Of a stretch of DNA of 64,000 nt, positions 26,175 to 35,432 are shown piece by piece. The position numbers and the translations under genes are program-made. Source of the stretch: an uncultured Rikenellaceae bacterium (GTDB taxonomy: Bacteria > Bacteroidota > Bacteroidia > Bacteroidales > Rikenellaceae); assembly GCA_910577285.1 (NCBI GenBank), contig CAJTLO010000001.1:89292-153291 (forward strand). Reading direction: 5' to 3'. The notes beneath the pieces were generated by a model. It was given only the letters and a program-made list of their open reading frames with translations, did no database searches and was not told the DNA's origin. Each line of letters starts with the position of its first letter. Position 1 is the first letter of the stretch.

Positions 26175-26200
26175 TAGTTTGTAAAACAGAAACGTAGTAT

Positions 26201-28918
26201 ATGGCAGGCAAGGAGAGCGGAGCGAAGGAGAAAGAGAAAAAGTATGTGGAAACACCCCTGATGAAGCAGTATTACTCCATCAAGGCGGTGCACGGCGATG
26301 CGGTGCTGCTGTTCCGGGTGGGCGACTTCTACGAAACGTTCGGCGAGGATGCCGTGCGGGCGAGCCGGATTCTGGGCATCACCCTTACCCGCCGGGCGAA
26401 CGGTGTGGCCAGCTATGTGGAGCTGGCCGGATTTCCCTACCATGCGCTGGATACCTATCTGCCCAAACTCGTCCGCGCCGGCGAACGTGTGGCCGTATGC
26501 GAGCAGCTCGAAGACCCCAAGCAGGTCAAGGGGATCGTCAAACGGGGCGTGATCGAACTCGTCACTCCCGGCGTAGTGATGAGCGATAATGTGCTGGTCA
26601 ACAAGGAGAACACGTTCCTGGCTTCGGTCTATTTCGGCAAGAAGACCACGGGTGTCGCTTTCCTGGATCTCTCGACCGGGGAGTTCTACGTGGCCGAAGG
26701 CCGGGACGATTATGTGGACAAGCTCCTGTCGAACCTCGCCCCCAAGGAGATCGTCTACCAGCGGGGATGGGAGGAGCGCTTCGCCCGCGCTTTCGGCACC
26801 CGCAACTACACCTACAAACTCGACGAATGGGTCTTCGCCGAGGACATCAACCGCGAGAAGCTCTGCAAGCAGTTCGGGACGACCTCCCTCAAGGGCTACG
26901 GCATCGACGCCATGACGAGCGGCGTCTCGGCGGCGGGCGCCATTCTCTACTACCTCGATTTCACGGAACACAAGAACGTGGGCCACATCACGGGCATTTC
27001 GCGGATCGACGAGGACAACTACGTGTGGATAGACCGTTTCACGATACGCAACCTCGAACTCTTCTCGTCCAACTCCCTGCGCGAGCGGTGCGGTTTCGCC
27101 GATGTCATCGACCGGACCCTCACCCCCATGGGCGGGCGCCTGCTGAAACAGTGGATCGCCCTTCCCATCCGGGATACCGAGCGGCTTAACCGTCGGCTCG
27201 ATGTGGTGGAGCGTTTCCGGAACGACGACGGACTCCGGGAGGAGGCGGGCGGAATACTCGAACGGATTGCCGATCTGGAGCGGCTTTCGTCGCGGATCGC
27301 CGCGCAGCGCATCTCACCGCGCGAGATGGTGCAGCTCAAGTTGTCGCTCGGCGCCGTGGCCGATTTGCGCGAGGCTTTCGTCGCATCGGGCGATGAGGCG
27401 CTCGCAGCGCTGGCCGAAGGGCTCGACCTGTGCGTGGAACAGCGGGAGCGGATCGAAAAGGAGTTGTTTCCCGATCCGCAGAATAACCAGATCCAGCGGG
27501 GAGGCATCATTGCCGACGGCGTGGACCTCGAACTGGACGACCTGCGCCGTATCGCGTGCCATGGCAAGGATGTGATCGCCGAGATTCAGCGGCGCGAGAG
27601 CGAAGCCACCGGTATTCCGTCGCTCAAGGTGAGTTTCAACAACGTGTTCGGCTACTATATCGAGGTGCGCAACACGCACCGCGACAAAGTGCCTGCCGAC
27701 TGGATACGCAAACAAACGCTGACCTCCGCCGAGCGCTACATCACACAGGAGCTCAAGGAGTACGAGGAGAAGATACTCGGTGCGGAGGAGAAGATGCTCG
27801 CCATCGAACAGCGCATCTATGCCGAACTGGTGGAGTACCTCTCCCGTTCCATCGCGGCGTTCCAGCGCGATGCCGCGGTGGTGGCGCGGGCCGACTGCCT
27901 GCGTTCGTTCGCCGTCATGGCGGCCGAACGGGGGTATTGCAGGCCGGAGCTCTCTCAGGACCGGACGATCGATATTCGCGACGGGCGGCACCCCGTCATC
28001 GAGACGCTCATGGAGGTGGGGCAGCAGTATATTCCCAACGACGTCTGCCTGGACGACTCCTCGCAGCAGATCATGATGATTACGGGACCGAACATGGCCG
28101 GTAAGTCGGCCCTGCTGCGGCAGACGGCCCTCATCGTGCTGATGGCGCAGATGGGCTCTTTCGTGCCCGCCTCGTCGGCCCATATCGGCGTGGTGGACAA
28201 GATTTTCACCCGTGTGGGGGCGAGCGACAACATCTCCCAGGGCGAGAGTACCTTCATGGTCGAGATGCTCGAATCGGCCTCCATCATGAACAACCTTTCC
28301 GACCGCAGTCTCATCCTGCTCGACGAGATAGGCCGCGGGACGAGTACCTACGACGGCATGTCGATCGCATGGGCCATGGTGGAGTATATCCACAACCATC
28401 CCCTGGCGCGGGCGAAGACCATGTTCGCCACCCATTACCACGAACTCAACGAACTGGAGGAGCTGCTGCCGCGGGTAAAGAACTACCATGTGTCGGTCAA
28501 GGAGGTCAACCGGACGATTCTCTTCCTGCGCAAGCTGGTGCGCGGAGGGACGGAGCACTCTTTCGGTATCCATGTCGCCAAGATGGCCGGCATGCCCGTC
28601 CGGGTGATCGAGCGGGCCGAAGCCCTGCTCGCTTCGTTGGAAGGAGCCTCCGGGGGGGCCGCAGGGGAGGATGGCGGGACGGTTCCAGCTGCCGTTCCCG
28701 CGGGTGTCCGCGCCGCCGCGAAGCCTTCGGGGCGCGGCAAAGGGCGTAAAGCCGCCCATGCGGAGGAGGTGCCCGGTATGCAGCTCAGCATGTTTCAGTT
28801 GGAGGACCCGGTGCTCGTGCAGGTACGCGACCAGATACGGGGACTCGACATCGATTCGCTTACGCCCATCCAGGCCCTCAACATGCTGAACGACATCAAG
28901 CGGATCACGGGATTGTAG
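26201..28918 (+). CDS. mutS: DNA mismatch repair protein MutS
   Basis: The 905-residue protein has the full MutS1 layout: mismatch-binding domain with the Phe-x-Glu wedge (GDFYETF, Phe43 and Glu45), connector, lever and clamp domains, and the ABC-type ATPase with Walker A GPNMAGKSALL (about 627-637) and Walker B LILLDEIGRGTSTYDG (about 703-718), followed by the ATHYHEL signature. A linker of about 40 residues (810-850, Gly/Ala/Pro-rich and basic) precedes a C-terminal helical dimerisation segment. It would recognise mispairs and recruit MutL, not in the window. Confidence 0.98.
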   Translation: MAGKESGAKEKEKKYVETPLMKQYYSIKAVHGDAVLLFRVGDFYETFGEDAVRASRILGITLTRRANGVASYVELAGFPYHALDTYLPKLVRAGERVAVCEQLEDPKQVKGIVKRGVIELVTPGVVMSDNVLVNKENTFLASVYFGKKTTGVAFLDLSTGEFYVAEGRDDYVDKLLSNLAPKEIVYQRGWEERFARAFGTRNYTYKLDEWVFAEDINREKLCKQFGTTSLKGYGIDAMTSGVSAAGAILYYLDFTEHKNVGHITGISRIDEDNYVWIDRFTIRNLELFSSNSLRERCGFADVIDRTLTPMGGRLLKQWIALPIRDTERLNRRLDVVERFRNDDGLREEAGGILERIADLERLSSRIAAQRISPREMVQLKLSLGAVADLREAFVASGDEALAALAEGLDLCVEQRERIEKELFPDPQNNQIQRGGIIADGVDLELDDLRRIACHGKDVIAEIQRRESEATGIPSLKVSFNNVFGYYIEVRNTHRDKVPADWIRKQTLTSAERYITQELKEYEEKILGAEEKMLAIEQRIYAELVEYLSRSIAAFQRDAAVVARADCLRSFAVMAAERGYCRPELSQDRTIDIRDGRHPVIETLMEVGQQYIPNDVCLDDSSQQIMMITGPNMAGKSALLRQTALIVLMAQMGSFVPASSAHIGVVDKIFTRVGASDNISQGESTFMVEMLESASIMNNLSDRSLILLDEIGRGTSTYDGMSIAWAMVEYIHNHPLARAKTMFATHYHELNELEELLPRVKNYHVSVKEVNRTILFLRKLVRGGTEHSFGIHVAKMAGMPVRVIERAEALLASLEGASGGAAGEDGGTVPAAVPAGVRAAAKPSGRGKGRKAAHAEEVPGMQLSMFQLEDPVLVQVRDQIRGLDIDSLTPIQALNMLNDIKRITGL

Positions 28919-29176
28919 CCCTGCGGAACGGGTTCGGGCTTCCTTGCTTCGGGGCGCGTTCCGGTACTTCTGTGGAGCGCAGCACGAAGCAAAGGGCGAA
29001 AAGCTCCGGGGAAGAGGTTTTTCGTCGCTACTCTTGCCGGTCGGGGCTATGAAGCGTCGGGGGGCATGGCTTTTTCCGCATGGCCGTTTGCGGATGGGGC
29101 GCCGAGGGGAGTTTCGTACTGTCGTGCGGGAGAGTCTGCCTGTCGGGGGCTCCGGGGAACTTTGCTGAAAATACGG
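28919..29176. other. Gap after mutS, no gene seen
   Basis: GC-rich sequence with only non-conserved short frames before the palindrome at 29177-29210. Confidence 0.5.
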
Positions 29177-29210
29177 AAACATCCGGAGTATCGCGATACT
29201 CCGGATGTTT
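29177..29210. terminator. 34-bp perfect palindrome between convergent genes
   Basis: Two perfect 17-nt halves with no unpaired centre (29177-29193 and 29194-29210), with TTT ends on both strands. It sits between mutS and the leftward head-GIN gene (58 bp from that stop) and likely terminates both. Confidence 0.75.
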
Positions 29211-29268
29211 GCTTTCTTGGGAAAACGGCGAGTCGGACCCCGGGCAGGATGCGGACTGTTTTCCGGGC

Positions 29269-30033
29269 TCAGAGGCGGCGGATCATGCCTCCGCCGATCG
29301 CAGAGAGGTCGCTCGTCTCCGGCTCGCCGAGATAGGTGACGGTCGCTCCGCCCGTGGCCGAGGCTTTCAGATGCTCCCGGGCGAAGATGCGTATGCCGGC
29401 GCCGGCGGTGGCCGACACCGATGCGCGTTCGCTCACGAGGGCCGAGGCGTCTATGCGTGCGCCGCTCTTGGCGGAGCCTTTACAGCGGAGGGTATACCCC
29501 GTGAGGGTGAGGTTGGCGCCGCTGGTGGCCGAAAGGATGAGATCGTCGGTCTGCACCTCCCCGTCGATACGGGCCCCGCTCGTGGCTTTGAGTTCCAGTC
29601 TGTCGCTTTCGATGCCCTCCGCGAAGGTCACTGCGGCACCGCTGGCAGCCGATACACCCGTCAGTTCCGCGCAACGCACCCGCACGAGGGTTCGGGTGAG
29701 GGTACCGCGGAGGGAGGTGCCCGGACGGTAGAGGATGCGGAGCGTATTGCCCTCCACCTCGGTCTGTACGCGATCGACGATCTCCTTGTCGGCGGATACT
29801 TCGACGGAGTTTTCTTCGCTCTGTTCGATCTCTACGCGGATACCGGTCGATACCGCGATATCCTGGAAGCTGCCTACCACCTCCCGTTGGCGGACGACGG
29901 GTTTACGGCCGGAACGGAACGTCTCTTCCGTCATGCGGCGGGCGAGGTTGTCGGCCTTGCGCTCCAGCGGTCCGCAGGAGGTTGCGGCCGTTGCGGCCAG
30001 CAGGCACAAGAGGGTGGTGAAAATATTGTTCAT
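29269..30033 (-). CDS. Head-GIN (DUF2807) domain lipoprotein
   Basis: The 254-residue protein has a lipoprotein signal (LAATAATSC, Cys20) and then the DUF2807 beta-helix domain (about 50-250), with VSTGIRVEIEQSEE, repeated turns of the type SGARIDGEV, SGANLTLTG, SGARIDAS, GAGIRIFA and a final GGGMI. These repeats mark the regularly coiled putative auto-transporter adhesin-like family of Bacteroidota. Function is unknown; an outer-membrane or periplasmic location is inferred from the lipobox. Confidence 0.85.
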   Translation of the reverse strand: MNNIFTTLLCLLAATAATSCGPLERKADNLARRMTEETFRSGRKPVVRQREVVGSFQDIAVSTGIRVEIEQSEENSVEVSADKEIVDRVQTEVEGNTLRILYRPGTSLRGTLTRTLVRVRCAELTGVSAASGAAVTFAEGIESDRLELKATSGARIDGEVQTDDLILSATSGANLTLTGYTLRCKGSAKSGARIDASALVSERASVSATAGAGIRIFAREHLKASATGGATVTYLGEPETSDLSAIGGGMIRRL

Positions 30034-30235
30034 GGTTGCATCGGTTTGTTGTGTCGTCTTTTGAGGAGGTTGTTCTGCGGCGTATTCTTGCGCACCGGAC
30101 TCGGTCGCTTCGCACGGTGCCGTCCGCTCGATTGCACTCCTTGTCGAGAGAAGGACGTGCCGCGGGGGCCGTGTAACACGCTGCCGTCGGAAAATCTCCG
30201 GAACGTCGGTTTTCGGGCTCTTCCGGCGAGCCGGG

Positions 30236-30961
30236 CTATTCGGCTCCGCCCTGCGACTTCTCGAAGAAGGTCCACAGGCTGTCCTCTCGCGGAACGGGCG
30301 CGGTGATGGTCAGCGGCTCTTTCCGCACGGGATGAATGAAGGAGAGACTGCGCGAGTGGAGCGAGATCCCGCCTCCGGGATTGGACCGAGGGGCGCCGTA
30401 TTTCAGGTCGCCCTTTATCGGGCATCCGGCTTTGGCGAGCTGGCAGCGGATTTGGTGGTGGCGGCCCGTGATGAGCTCGATCTCCAGCAGCCGGTAGTTC
30501 TTGCTGCCGCCCAGCAGCCGGTAACGGAGCAGTGCCTCTTTGGCGTCGCCGCGCGGGGAGGAGTAGGCGTGCGCCCGGTTGGTTTTGCCGTCGCGCGTCA
30601 TCCAGTGGCGAAGCGTGCCTTCCGGCTCCTGGGGAATGTTCTCCGTGATCGCCCAATAGTGTTTCGTAATGCTTCGCTCGCGCAGCATTTCGTTCAGCCT
30701 CGCCAGCGCCTTGCTGGTCTTGGCGAAGAGTACCGCGCCGCTTACGGGGCGGTCTATGCGGTGGGCTACCCCGAGGAACACCTCGCCCGGTTTGCCGTCG
30801 CGTTTTTTGATGAAAGCCTTGATCGTATCTTCGAGGCCCGGTTCGCCTGCCGTGTCGCTCTGTACGAGCTGTCCGGCCCGTTTGTTTACGGCGATGAGGT
30901 GGTTGTCCTCGTAGAGGATGTCGGCGGCGGAGAACCTACCGGTGAAAGTTTCGTTTGCCAT
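30236..30961 (-). CDS. RluA family pseudouridine synthase
   Basis: The 241-residue protein matches RluA-type enzymes that convert uridine to pseudouridine in rRNA or tRNA: catalytic motif HRIDRPVSGAVLFAKT near residues 66-81 (Asp of RIDR is the nucleophile), KHYWAI, and RLLEIELITGRHHQIRCQLA near 155-175. It has no N-terminal S4 domain, so it is a short RluA/TruC/RluE-like form and the target base cannot be named. cdd lies 64 bp upstream on the same strand. Confidence 0.93.
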   Translation of the reverse strand: MANETFTGRFSAADILYEDNHLIAVNKRAGQLVQSDTAGEPGLEDTIKAFIKKRDGKPGEVFLGVAHRIDRPVSGAVLFAKTSKALARLNEMLRERSITKHYWAITENIPQEPEGTLRHWMTRDGKTNRAHAYSSPRGDAKEALLRYRLLGGSKNYRLLEIELITGRHHQIRCQLAKAGCPIKGDLKYGAPRSNPGGGISLHSRSLSFIHPVRKEPLTITAPVPREDSLWTFFEKSQGGAE

Positions 30962-31025
30962 ATATTCGGTATACGTATTATTGTCGAGGGTAGATGATGC
31001 GTTGCGGCGGCGCGTTGCGGACTCT

Positions 31026-31493
31026 TCAGAGCCCGAAGGGGAAGGGCATCAGGCAGGTGGGATCGTCCACGACGGTGGCGCTGCGGCCGCTGCTCATGAG
31101 GATGCGGAACGGTGCTCCCTGGCGCCGCATGGCGTCGAGCATCACCTGCCGGCATCCCCCGCAGGGATAACACTCCGCATCATCGGGATGGGAGGCGATG
31201 GCCAGTGCCGTTATTTTGTCCTGCGGCGAGGAGGCCATGTGCCCGAAGAGCAACACCCGTTCGGCGCACAGCCCGGCGGGAAAGGCCTCGCTCTCCTGGT
31301 TCGAGGCGGTGATGATCTTTCCGCTCTCCAGACGTGCCGCAGCCCCCACGCGGTAGCCCGAGAAGGGTGCGTGGGCCGTTTCGGCCGCCCGGCGGGCTTC
31401 GGCGATCAGTCGGGCGTCTTCGGGCGGCGCTCCGTGCGGCGCTCCGTGCGGAAGATCGTAGTGTCTGTAGGTGAAGGAGTAGGTCTTTTCCAT
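31026..31493 (-). CDS. cdd: Cytidine deaminase
   Basis: The 155-residue protein is a tetrameric-type cytidine deaminase for pyrimidine salvage. It has HAPFSGYRVGAA near residues 44-55, the zinc motif CAERVLLF (cysteine ligand and catalytic Glu) near 78-85, and the second motif PCGGCRQVM with two more cysteine ligands near 110-118. The length is slightly above the usual 130-140 because of an N-terminal extension. It has its own -7 box at 31529-31536 and is likely co-transcribed with the RluA-type gene. Confidence 0.95.
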   Translation of the reverse strand: MEKTYSFTYRHYDLPHGAPHGAPPEDARLIAEARRAAETAHAPFSGYRVGAAARLESGKIITASNQESEAFPAGLCAERVLLFGHMASSPQDKITALAIASHPDDAECYPCGGCRQVMLDAMRRQGAPFRILMSSGRSATVVDDPTCLMPFPFGL

Positions 31494-31528
31494 GGTCGCT
31501 GTGCCGGTCGTTGGGTGTAGCCGGCTTT

Positions 31529-31536
31529 CAAAGGTA
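31529..31536 (-). promoter_or_regulatory. -7 box for cdd
   Basis: Leftward TACCTTTG fits TAnnTTTG, 35 bp before cdd and directly after the terminator hairpin of the upstream gene. Confidence 0.5.
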
Positions 31537-31541
31537 ATATA

Positions 31542-31587
31542 AATAACGGTTCATTACCTTCCCGCAGGGTGGTAATGAACCGTTATT
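31542..31587 (-). terminator. Terminator of the MnmD-type gene
   Basis: A perfect 17-bp stem (31542-31558 with 31571-31587) with a 12-nt loop, 92 bp past the methyltransferase stop. It isolates the cdd promoter from upstream transcription. Confidence 0.8.
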
Positions 31588-31679
31588 CTTTGCCGGTCGT
31601 TCCGGTCGTGGCCCGTTTCCGAGGTTTCGGTTCTGGCTCCGGACCTGCGGCAGCCGTTTCTTTTTGCGGGCCGGGGCGG

Positions 31680-32381
31680 TTATGCGCCGTGGCCGGTACC
31701 GGAGCCGGGCGGGGGAGCCGGCAACGGCTTTTCGGCCCGCACCATGTGGTGTTTGCCCGGTGCACCCGGCAGCCGTCGTACCGTGAACCCTGCTTCGCGC
31801 AGGGCTTGTTTGACCGTCCCTTTGGCGCTGTATGTCACGAGGATGCCGCCTGGGGAGAGGAGGCGGAAGATGCGCCGGAAGAGGTCGGCCGTCCACATTT
31901 CCGGCTGGGTGTCGGGGGCGAAAGCGTCGAAATAGACCAGGTCGTAGCGGAACGCTTCCCAACCTCCTCCCGCGGCGGTCATGTCGGCGGCGTATTTGGT
32001 CAGTGTGAAGTTTTCGGTAATCGCCTGTTCCGTTTCCCATGCGCTGCGGTGGAGAGCCGCGAAGAGCGGGTCGTCCGTGTAGCCGAGGCGACAGGCCGTT
32101 TGGACATCCACGGGGTAGCGCTCCACGGTGCGGTAGTCGAGCCGCATGCCCCTTTGCCGGGCGTACTGCAACGACAGCCATGCGTTGAGGCCGCTGCCGA
32201 ATCCCGCTTCGAGTATCCGTACCGTCGCCTTGCCTGCGGCGGCGAGTCCGTTGCGGATGAAGACGTGTTCCGACTCCGTTGCGGCGCCGTGCAGGGAGTG
32301 GTAGGTGTCGCCGAAAAGCGGATGACGGAGCGTTGCCGTTCCGTCATCCGTCATCTCTTTTTCCGGTCGTATCGTTTCCAT
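31680..32381 (-). CDS. mnmD: MnmD-type tRNA mnm5s2U methyltransferase
   Basis: The 233-residue protein is a Rossmann SAM-dependent methyltransferase of the DUF752/MnmC1 group: TLRHPLFGDTYHSLHGA near the N-terminus, SAM motif ILEAGFGSGLNA near residues 56-67, YFDAFAPDTQPEMW near 150-163 and GGILVTYSAKGTVKQAL near 178-194. The group finishes 5-methylaminomethyl-2-thiouridine at the tRNA wobble base. It lacks the FAD oxidoreductase half of E. coli MnmC, matching stand-alone MnmD. The last 20 residues are Pro/Gly-rich and non-conserved. Confidence 0.85.
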   Translation of the reverse strand: METIRPEKEMTDDGTATLRHPLFGDTYHSLHGAATESEHVFIRNGLAAAGKATVRILEAGFGSGLNAWLSLQYARQRGMRLDYRTVERYPVDVQTACRLGYTDDPLFAALHRSAWETEQAITENFTLTKYAADMTAAGGGWEAFRYDLVYFDAFAPDTQPEMWTADLFRRIFRLLSPGGILVTYSAKGTVKQALREAGFTVRRLPGAPGKHHMVRAEKPLPAPPPGSGTGHGA

Positions 32382-32470
32382 GCTGTCTGTCGGGTCTGTG
32401 GGGAACGCCTGCCTGCCGGGGCGACCGGAGATGCCGGTCGTCGCCCTGCGGGAAGCGGAGCCCCGGAGCG

Positions 32471-33178
32471 TTATTCCAGGATGAAGCGCACGTTCACCGA
32501 GCAGTTGACCTTCATGTCCTGGAATTCGATTGCCGAACCCGCATCCTCGGTTGCCATCTCCATTTTGGCCGAACGTGCCACCGGCATCGCGGAGTTGAAG
32601 TAGACCGTGCCTCCTCCGTAGTAGTTGTTGTCGTTGATCATGAACGCCTTGCCGGCTTTCTGTCCGATGGCCTCGGCCAGGGTGTCGGCGCTGCGTCGTG
32701 CGCTCTTCATGGCTTCGGCGCGCAGTTCGAGCCGGATCTGTTCGATGTCGCTGCGCGTGGCCTTGATGAGGTTCATGCGGGAGATGTCGATCGCGGCCAA
32801 CGACTGGAATACCTTGCCCAGCGTGGCGGCATCGCCCACCTTCAGCACGTAGTTCTTCTGCGTCTGTACCCGATCGCGGCGCAGCACGTAGCTCTTCAGG
32901 TCGCCCGACATGTCGCCTACCTGCAGATCCTTGTCCACGTCGATGCCGAGCTTCTTCAGTTCGGCCACCATCCTGCGTTCCTGTTCGGCCACGGTGATCT
33001 TCCCGTTGCGGCTGTCGCTCTCGTCGATGGTGATTCCCACGTAGATTTCGTCGGGCGTCACATCGCGTTCGGCACTCCCCGTTACGGAGATGTAGCTCGG
33101 ATAGGTTTCGGTTTGCTGGGCGGATGCGGCCGTGGAGAGCACCAGCAGTCCGGCGGCCATGAGAAGTAATTTTTTCAT
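32471..33178 (-). CDS. SIMPL (DUF541) domain periplasmic protein
   Basis: The 235-residue protein has a cleavable signal (residues 1-20, ending ASAQ) and a SIMPL/DUF541 domain: YPSYISVTGSAERDVTPDEI, then alternating strands and helices to SAIEFQDMKVNCSVNVRFIL. The family is related to mouse SIMPL and Brucella BP26, which forms ring-shaped oligomers; the bacterial role is unsettled. ATG at 33178 (MKKLLLMAAG) is chosen because it starts the signal peptide; longer in-frame starts do not. Confidence 0.87.
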   Translation of the reverse strand: MKKLLLMAAGLLVLSTAASAQQTETYPSYISVTGSAERDVTPDEIYVGITIDESDSRNGKITVAEQERRMVAELKKLGIDVDKDLQVGDMSGDLKSYVLRRDRVQTQKNYVLKVGDAATLGKVFQSLAAIDISRMNLIKATRSDIEQIRLELRAEAMKSARRSADTLAEAIGQKAGKAFMINDNNYYGGGTVYFNSAMPVARSAKMEMATEDAGSAIEFQDMKVNCSVNVRFILE

Positions 33179-33393
33179 TTTCGTTTCTGTGTTTTGTTGG
33201 ACTTTTACTCTATGGATGCAACGGCATTCCGTATTCCATAAATCGCGCCGGATTTTTCCGGAGCCTCCTTGCACGGGGTAAAGATGGGGAAAATTCCGGA
33301 GTGCAGGGAAACGGTCGGGCGTTTTTCTTCGCACCGGAGCATTTGCGGAGTGCCGTCACCGGTTCGTTGGCTTCGCCCGGGAGACGCACGTTC

Positions 33394-33441
33394 GGCAAAA
33401 GCGAACGCGCTTGCTTTTGCTCTGGCTAATTCGTATCTTTG
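33394..33441 (+). repeat. Single copy of the hairpin-promoter repeat, before the GT2 gene
   Basis: GGCAAAAGC at 33394 and GCTTTTGC ending at 33420 form an imperfect inverted repeat of 27 nt, identical to that at 55944-55970. It is followed by TATCTTTG (33434-33441). A TTG in the right arm (33411-33413) stands 20 nt before the box, giving a complete Bacteroidetes promoter. The glycosyltransferase ATG is 30 nt on. Confidence 0.8.
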
Positions 33442-33470
33442 GTGCGTAAGACGAAGAACGGAGAGATACG

Positions 33471-34304
33471 ATGGCAGATACACCGAAAGTTACGCTGATA
33501 ATTCCTTTTTATAACGGCCTCGACTGGCTGGAGATGATCTTTGTCGCCCTGGGGAAACAGACCTTCAAGGATTTCGAGGTGATCGTGGCGGACGACGGTT
33601 CGCGCGAGGAGGTGGTCCGGCGGTTGAAGGAGCTGATGGCCGTGCAGCCTTTTCCGGTCATTCACCTCTGGCAGGAGGATGAAGGGTTCCGGAAGAACCT
33701 GATGTTGAACAAGTGCGTGGTGCGCAGCCGGGCCGACTACCTGGTCTTTCTGGACGGCGACTGCATTCCCCATCGGAAATTCGTCGAGGAGCATTACCGG
33801 ATGCGCCGCGAGGGGTACGCCCTGGCCGGAAGGCGGGTGGATCTGCCGGCCCGCATCTCGGAGAAGATGTCTTGCGGGAGGGTGGCCGCCCCGCATTTCG
33901 AGCGGCGGCTGACGCGCGAACTGCTGTGGGCCGGCATCTTTCGCGGGGAGAAGCGCATGGAGAACTGCATCCGCCTCACTTCGCCCTTCGTGCGGCGGTT
34001 TCTCCGTCAGCGCTATGCGGGCATCATCGGCTGCAACTTCTCCATATCCAAGTCCGACCTGCTCAAGGCCAACGGGTTCGACGAACGTTACGTCAACCCC
34101 GGAACGGGCGAGGATACCGACCTGGAGGACAGGCTGGGCCGCCTGGGTATCCGTCCGCTGGTGATGAACCATTGCATGGTCGTCTACCACAAACACCACA
34201 AGCGCCTCGATTACTTCAACGAACCCAACCGGCTCCTGTACCAGGAGAATACCCGGAATCAGGTGGGCCGGACGCCCTACGGCATCGTGAAGGAGGAGCG
34301 GTAG
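33471..34304 (+). CDS. Family 2 glycosyltransferase
   Basis: The 277-residue protein is a GT-A fold glycosyltransferase: VTLIIPFYNGLDWL at the N-terminus, VADDGS near residues 41-46, the metal-binding DGDC (DxD-like) near 92-95, and a C-terminal galactosyltransferase-like part with NGFDERYVNPGTGEDTDLEDRL near 198-219. There is no membrane segment, so it acts in the cytoplasm on a sugar nucleotide. The GT4-type gene follows by 6 bp, pointing to a shared glycan, probably lipopolysaccharide core or a surface polysaccharide. The acceptor is unknown. Transcription likely starts from the repeat promoter just upstream. Confidence 0.9.
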   Translation: MADTPKVTLIIPFYNGLDWLEMIFVALGKQTFKDFEVIVADDGSREEVVRRLKELMAVQPFPVIHLWQEDEGFRKNLMLNKCVVRSRADYLVFLDGDCIPHRKFVEEHYRMRREGYALAGRRVDLPARISEKMSCGRVAAPHFERRLTRELLWAGIFRGEKRMENCIRLTSPFVRRFLRQRYAGIIGCNFSISKSDLLKANGFDERYVNPGTGEDTDLEDRLGRLGIRPLVMNHCMVVYHKHHKRLDYFNEPNRLLYQENTRNQVGRTPYGIVKEER

Positions 34305-34310
34305 GGCGAT

Positions 34311-35423
34311 ATGGATGCACCGGGAAAACAGATGATCGTACTTCAACTCTTCGCTTCGGCCGGCTGGGGCGGGGGAGAACAGTATGTGTACGATTTGACG
34401 GAGCGCTTGCTGAAGGAGGGATACGGCGTGCGGCTGCTCTCGCGCGAGAGCGGAATCATCCGTCGGAAGACGGCGGCGCTGGGGGTGCCGCTCGTGCAGT
34501 TGCCGCTCAGGAGCCGTTTCGGTCCCTGCTCCGTACTGAAGGTGAAGCGTCTCATCGATTCCGAAGGGGTCGGTGTCGTCCATACCCATCAGTTCAAGGA
34601 TACGTTCATCGCGCTCTTCGCCCGGGCCCTTTCCCGCAGGCGGCCGAAAGTGGTCTTTACGCGCCATCTGGTGCGGCCGGCGAAGACCAATTTCCTCTAT
34701 TCGTATCTCTACCGCCGGACCGACCGGATCGTTTTCGTTTCGCACTTGGCGAAGGATGTTTTTCTTTCCGCTGCGCCGAAGATCGATGCGCGGAAGGTGG
34801 CGGTCGTCCACAACGCCATTCCCGTCGCCGTCCCGCACCGCACGCGGGACGTTTCGTTCAGGGAGCGGTACGGCATCGCCTCCGGAACGGCCGTGATCGC
34901 CTATGCCGGCCGACTCCATCCCGAGAAGGGGGTGGAGGTGCTGCTCGATGCCGCGGCCCTGCTGAAGGAGGAGGATTTCGTCCTCCTGGTCGCCGGATGC
35001 GGTACCCCGCTCTATGAACGGGAGCTGCGCGACCGGGTGCGTGCCGCGGGCCTTGAGGGAAAGGTGGTCTTCACGGGCTTCGTGGACGATGTGCCGTCGT
35101 TGATCCGTGAGGCCGACCTGGGGGTCGTGCCCACGGTGGCACGGGAGGCGTTCGGTCTTACGGTGCTCGAATTCATGCAGGCGGGCAAGGCTGTGATCAC
35201 CACCGACAACGGGGCGCAGCCGGAGTTCGTTGATTCCGGTGTGAACGGCATCCTCGTGCCGCCTGCCGACCCGCAGACCCTGGCCGATGCCATGCGACGG
35301 CTGGTGGAAGAACCGGCGTTGCGGGAGCGGCTCGGCGAGGCCGCCCGTAAAAAAGCGGAAGAAGACCTCTCGTATGAAGCCTTCTTCCGGAAAATCACCG
35401 CGATCTATCGCGACCGCGAGTAG
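34311..35423 (+). CDS. Family 4 (GT-B) glycosyltransferase
   Basis: The 370-residue protein has the two Rossmann domains of GT-B enzymes: GWGGGEQYVYDLTERL near residues 17-32 in the first, and in the second IAYAGRLHPEKGVEVLLDA near 195-213, VFTGFVDDVPSL near 250 and the E-x7-E nucleotide-sugar motif REAFGLTVLEF near 277-287. Such enzymes are retaining and act at the cytoplasmic face. It is the second gene of a pair with the GT2 gene and is convergent with the next gene, only 9 bp away, with no visible terminator. Confidence 0.9.
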   Translation: MDAPGKQMIVLQLFASAGWGGGEQYVYDLTERLLKEGYGVRLLSRESGIIRRKTAALGVPLVQLPLRSRFGPCSVLKVKRLIDSEGVGVVHTHQFKDTFIALFARALSRRRPKVVFTRHLVRPAKTNFLYSYLYRRTDRIVFVSHLAKDVFLSAAPKIDARKVAVVHNAIPVAVPHRTRDVSFRERYGIASGTAVIAYAGRLHPEKGVEVLLDAAALLKEEDFVLLVAGCGTPLYERELRDRVRAAGLEGKVVFTGFVDDVPSLIREADLGVVPTVAREAFGLTVLEFMQAGKAVITTDNGAQPEFVDSGVNGILVPPADPQTLADAMRRLVEEPALRERLGEAARKKAEEDLSYEAFFRKITAIYRDRE

Positions 35424-35432
35424 GTTGCGCTC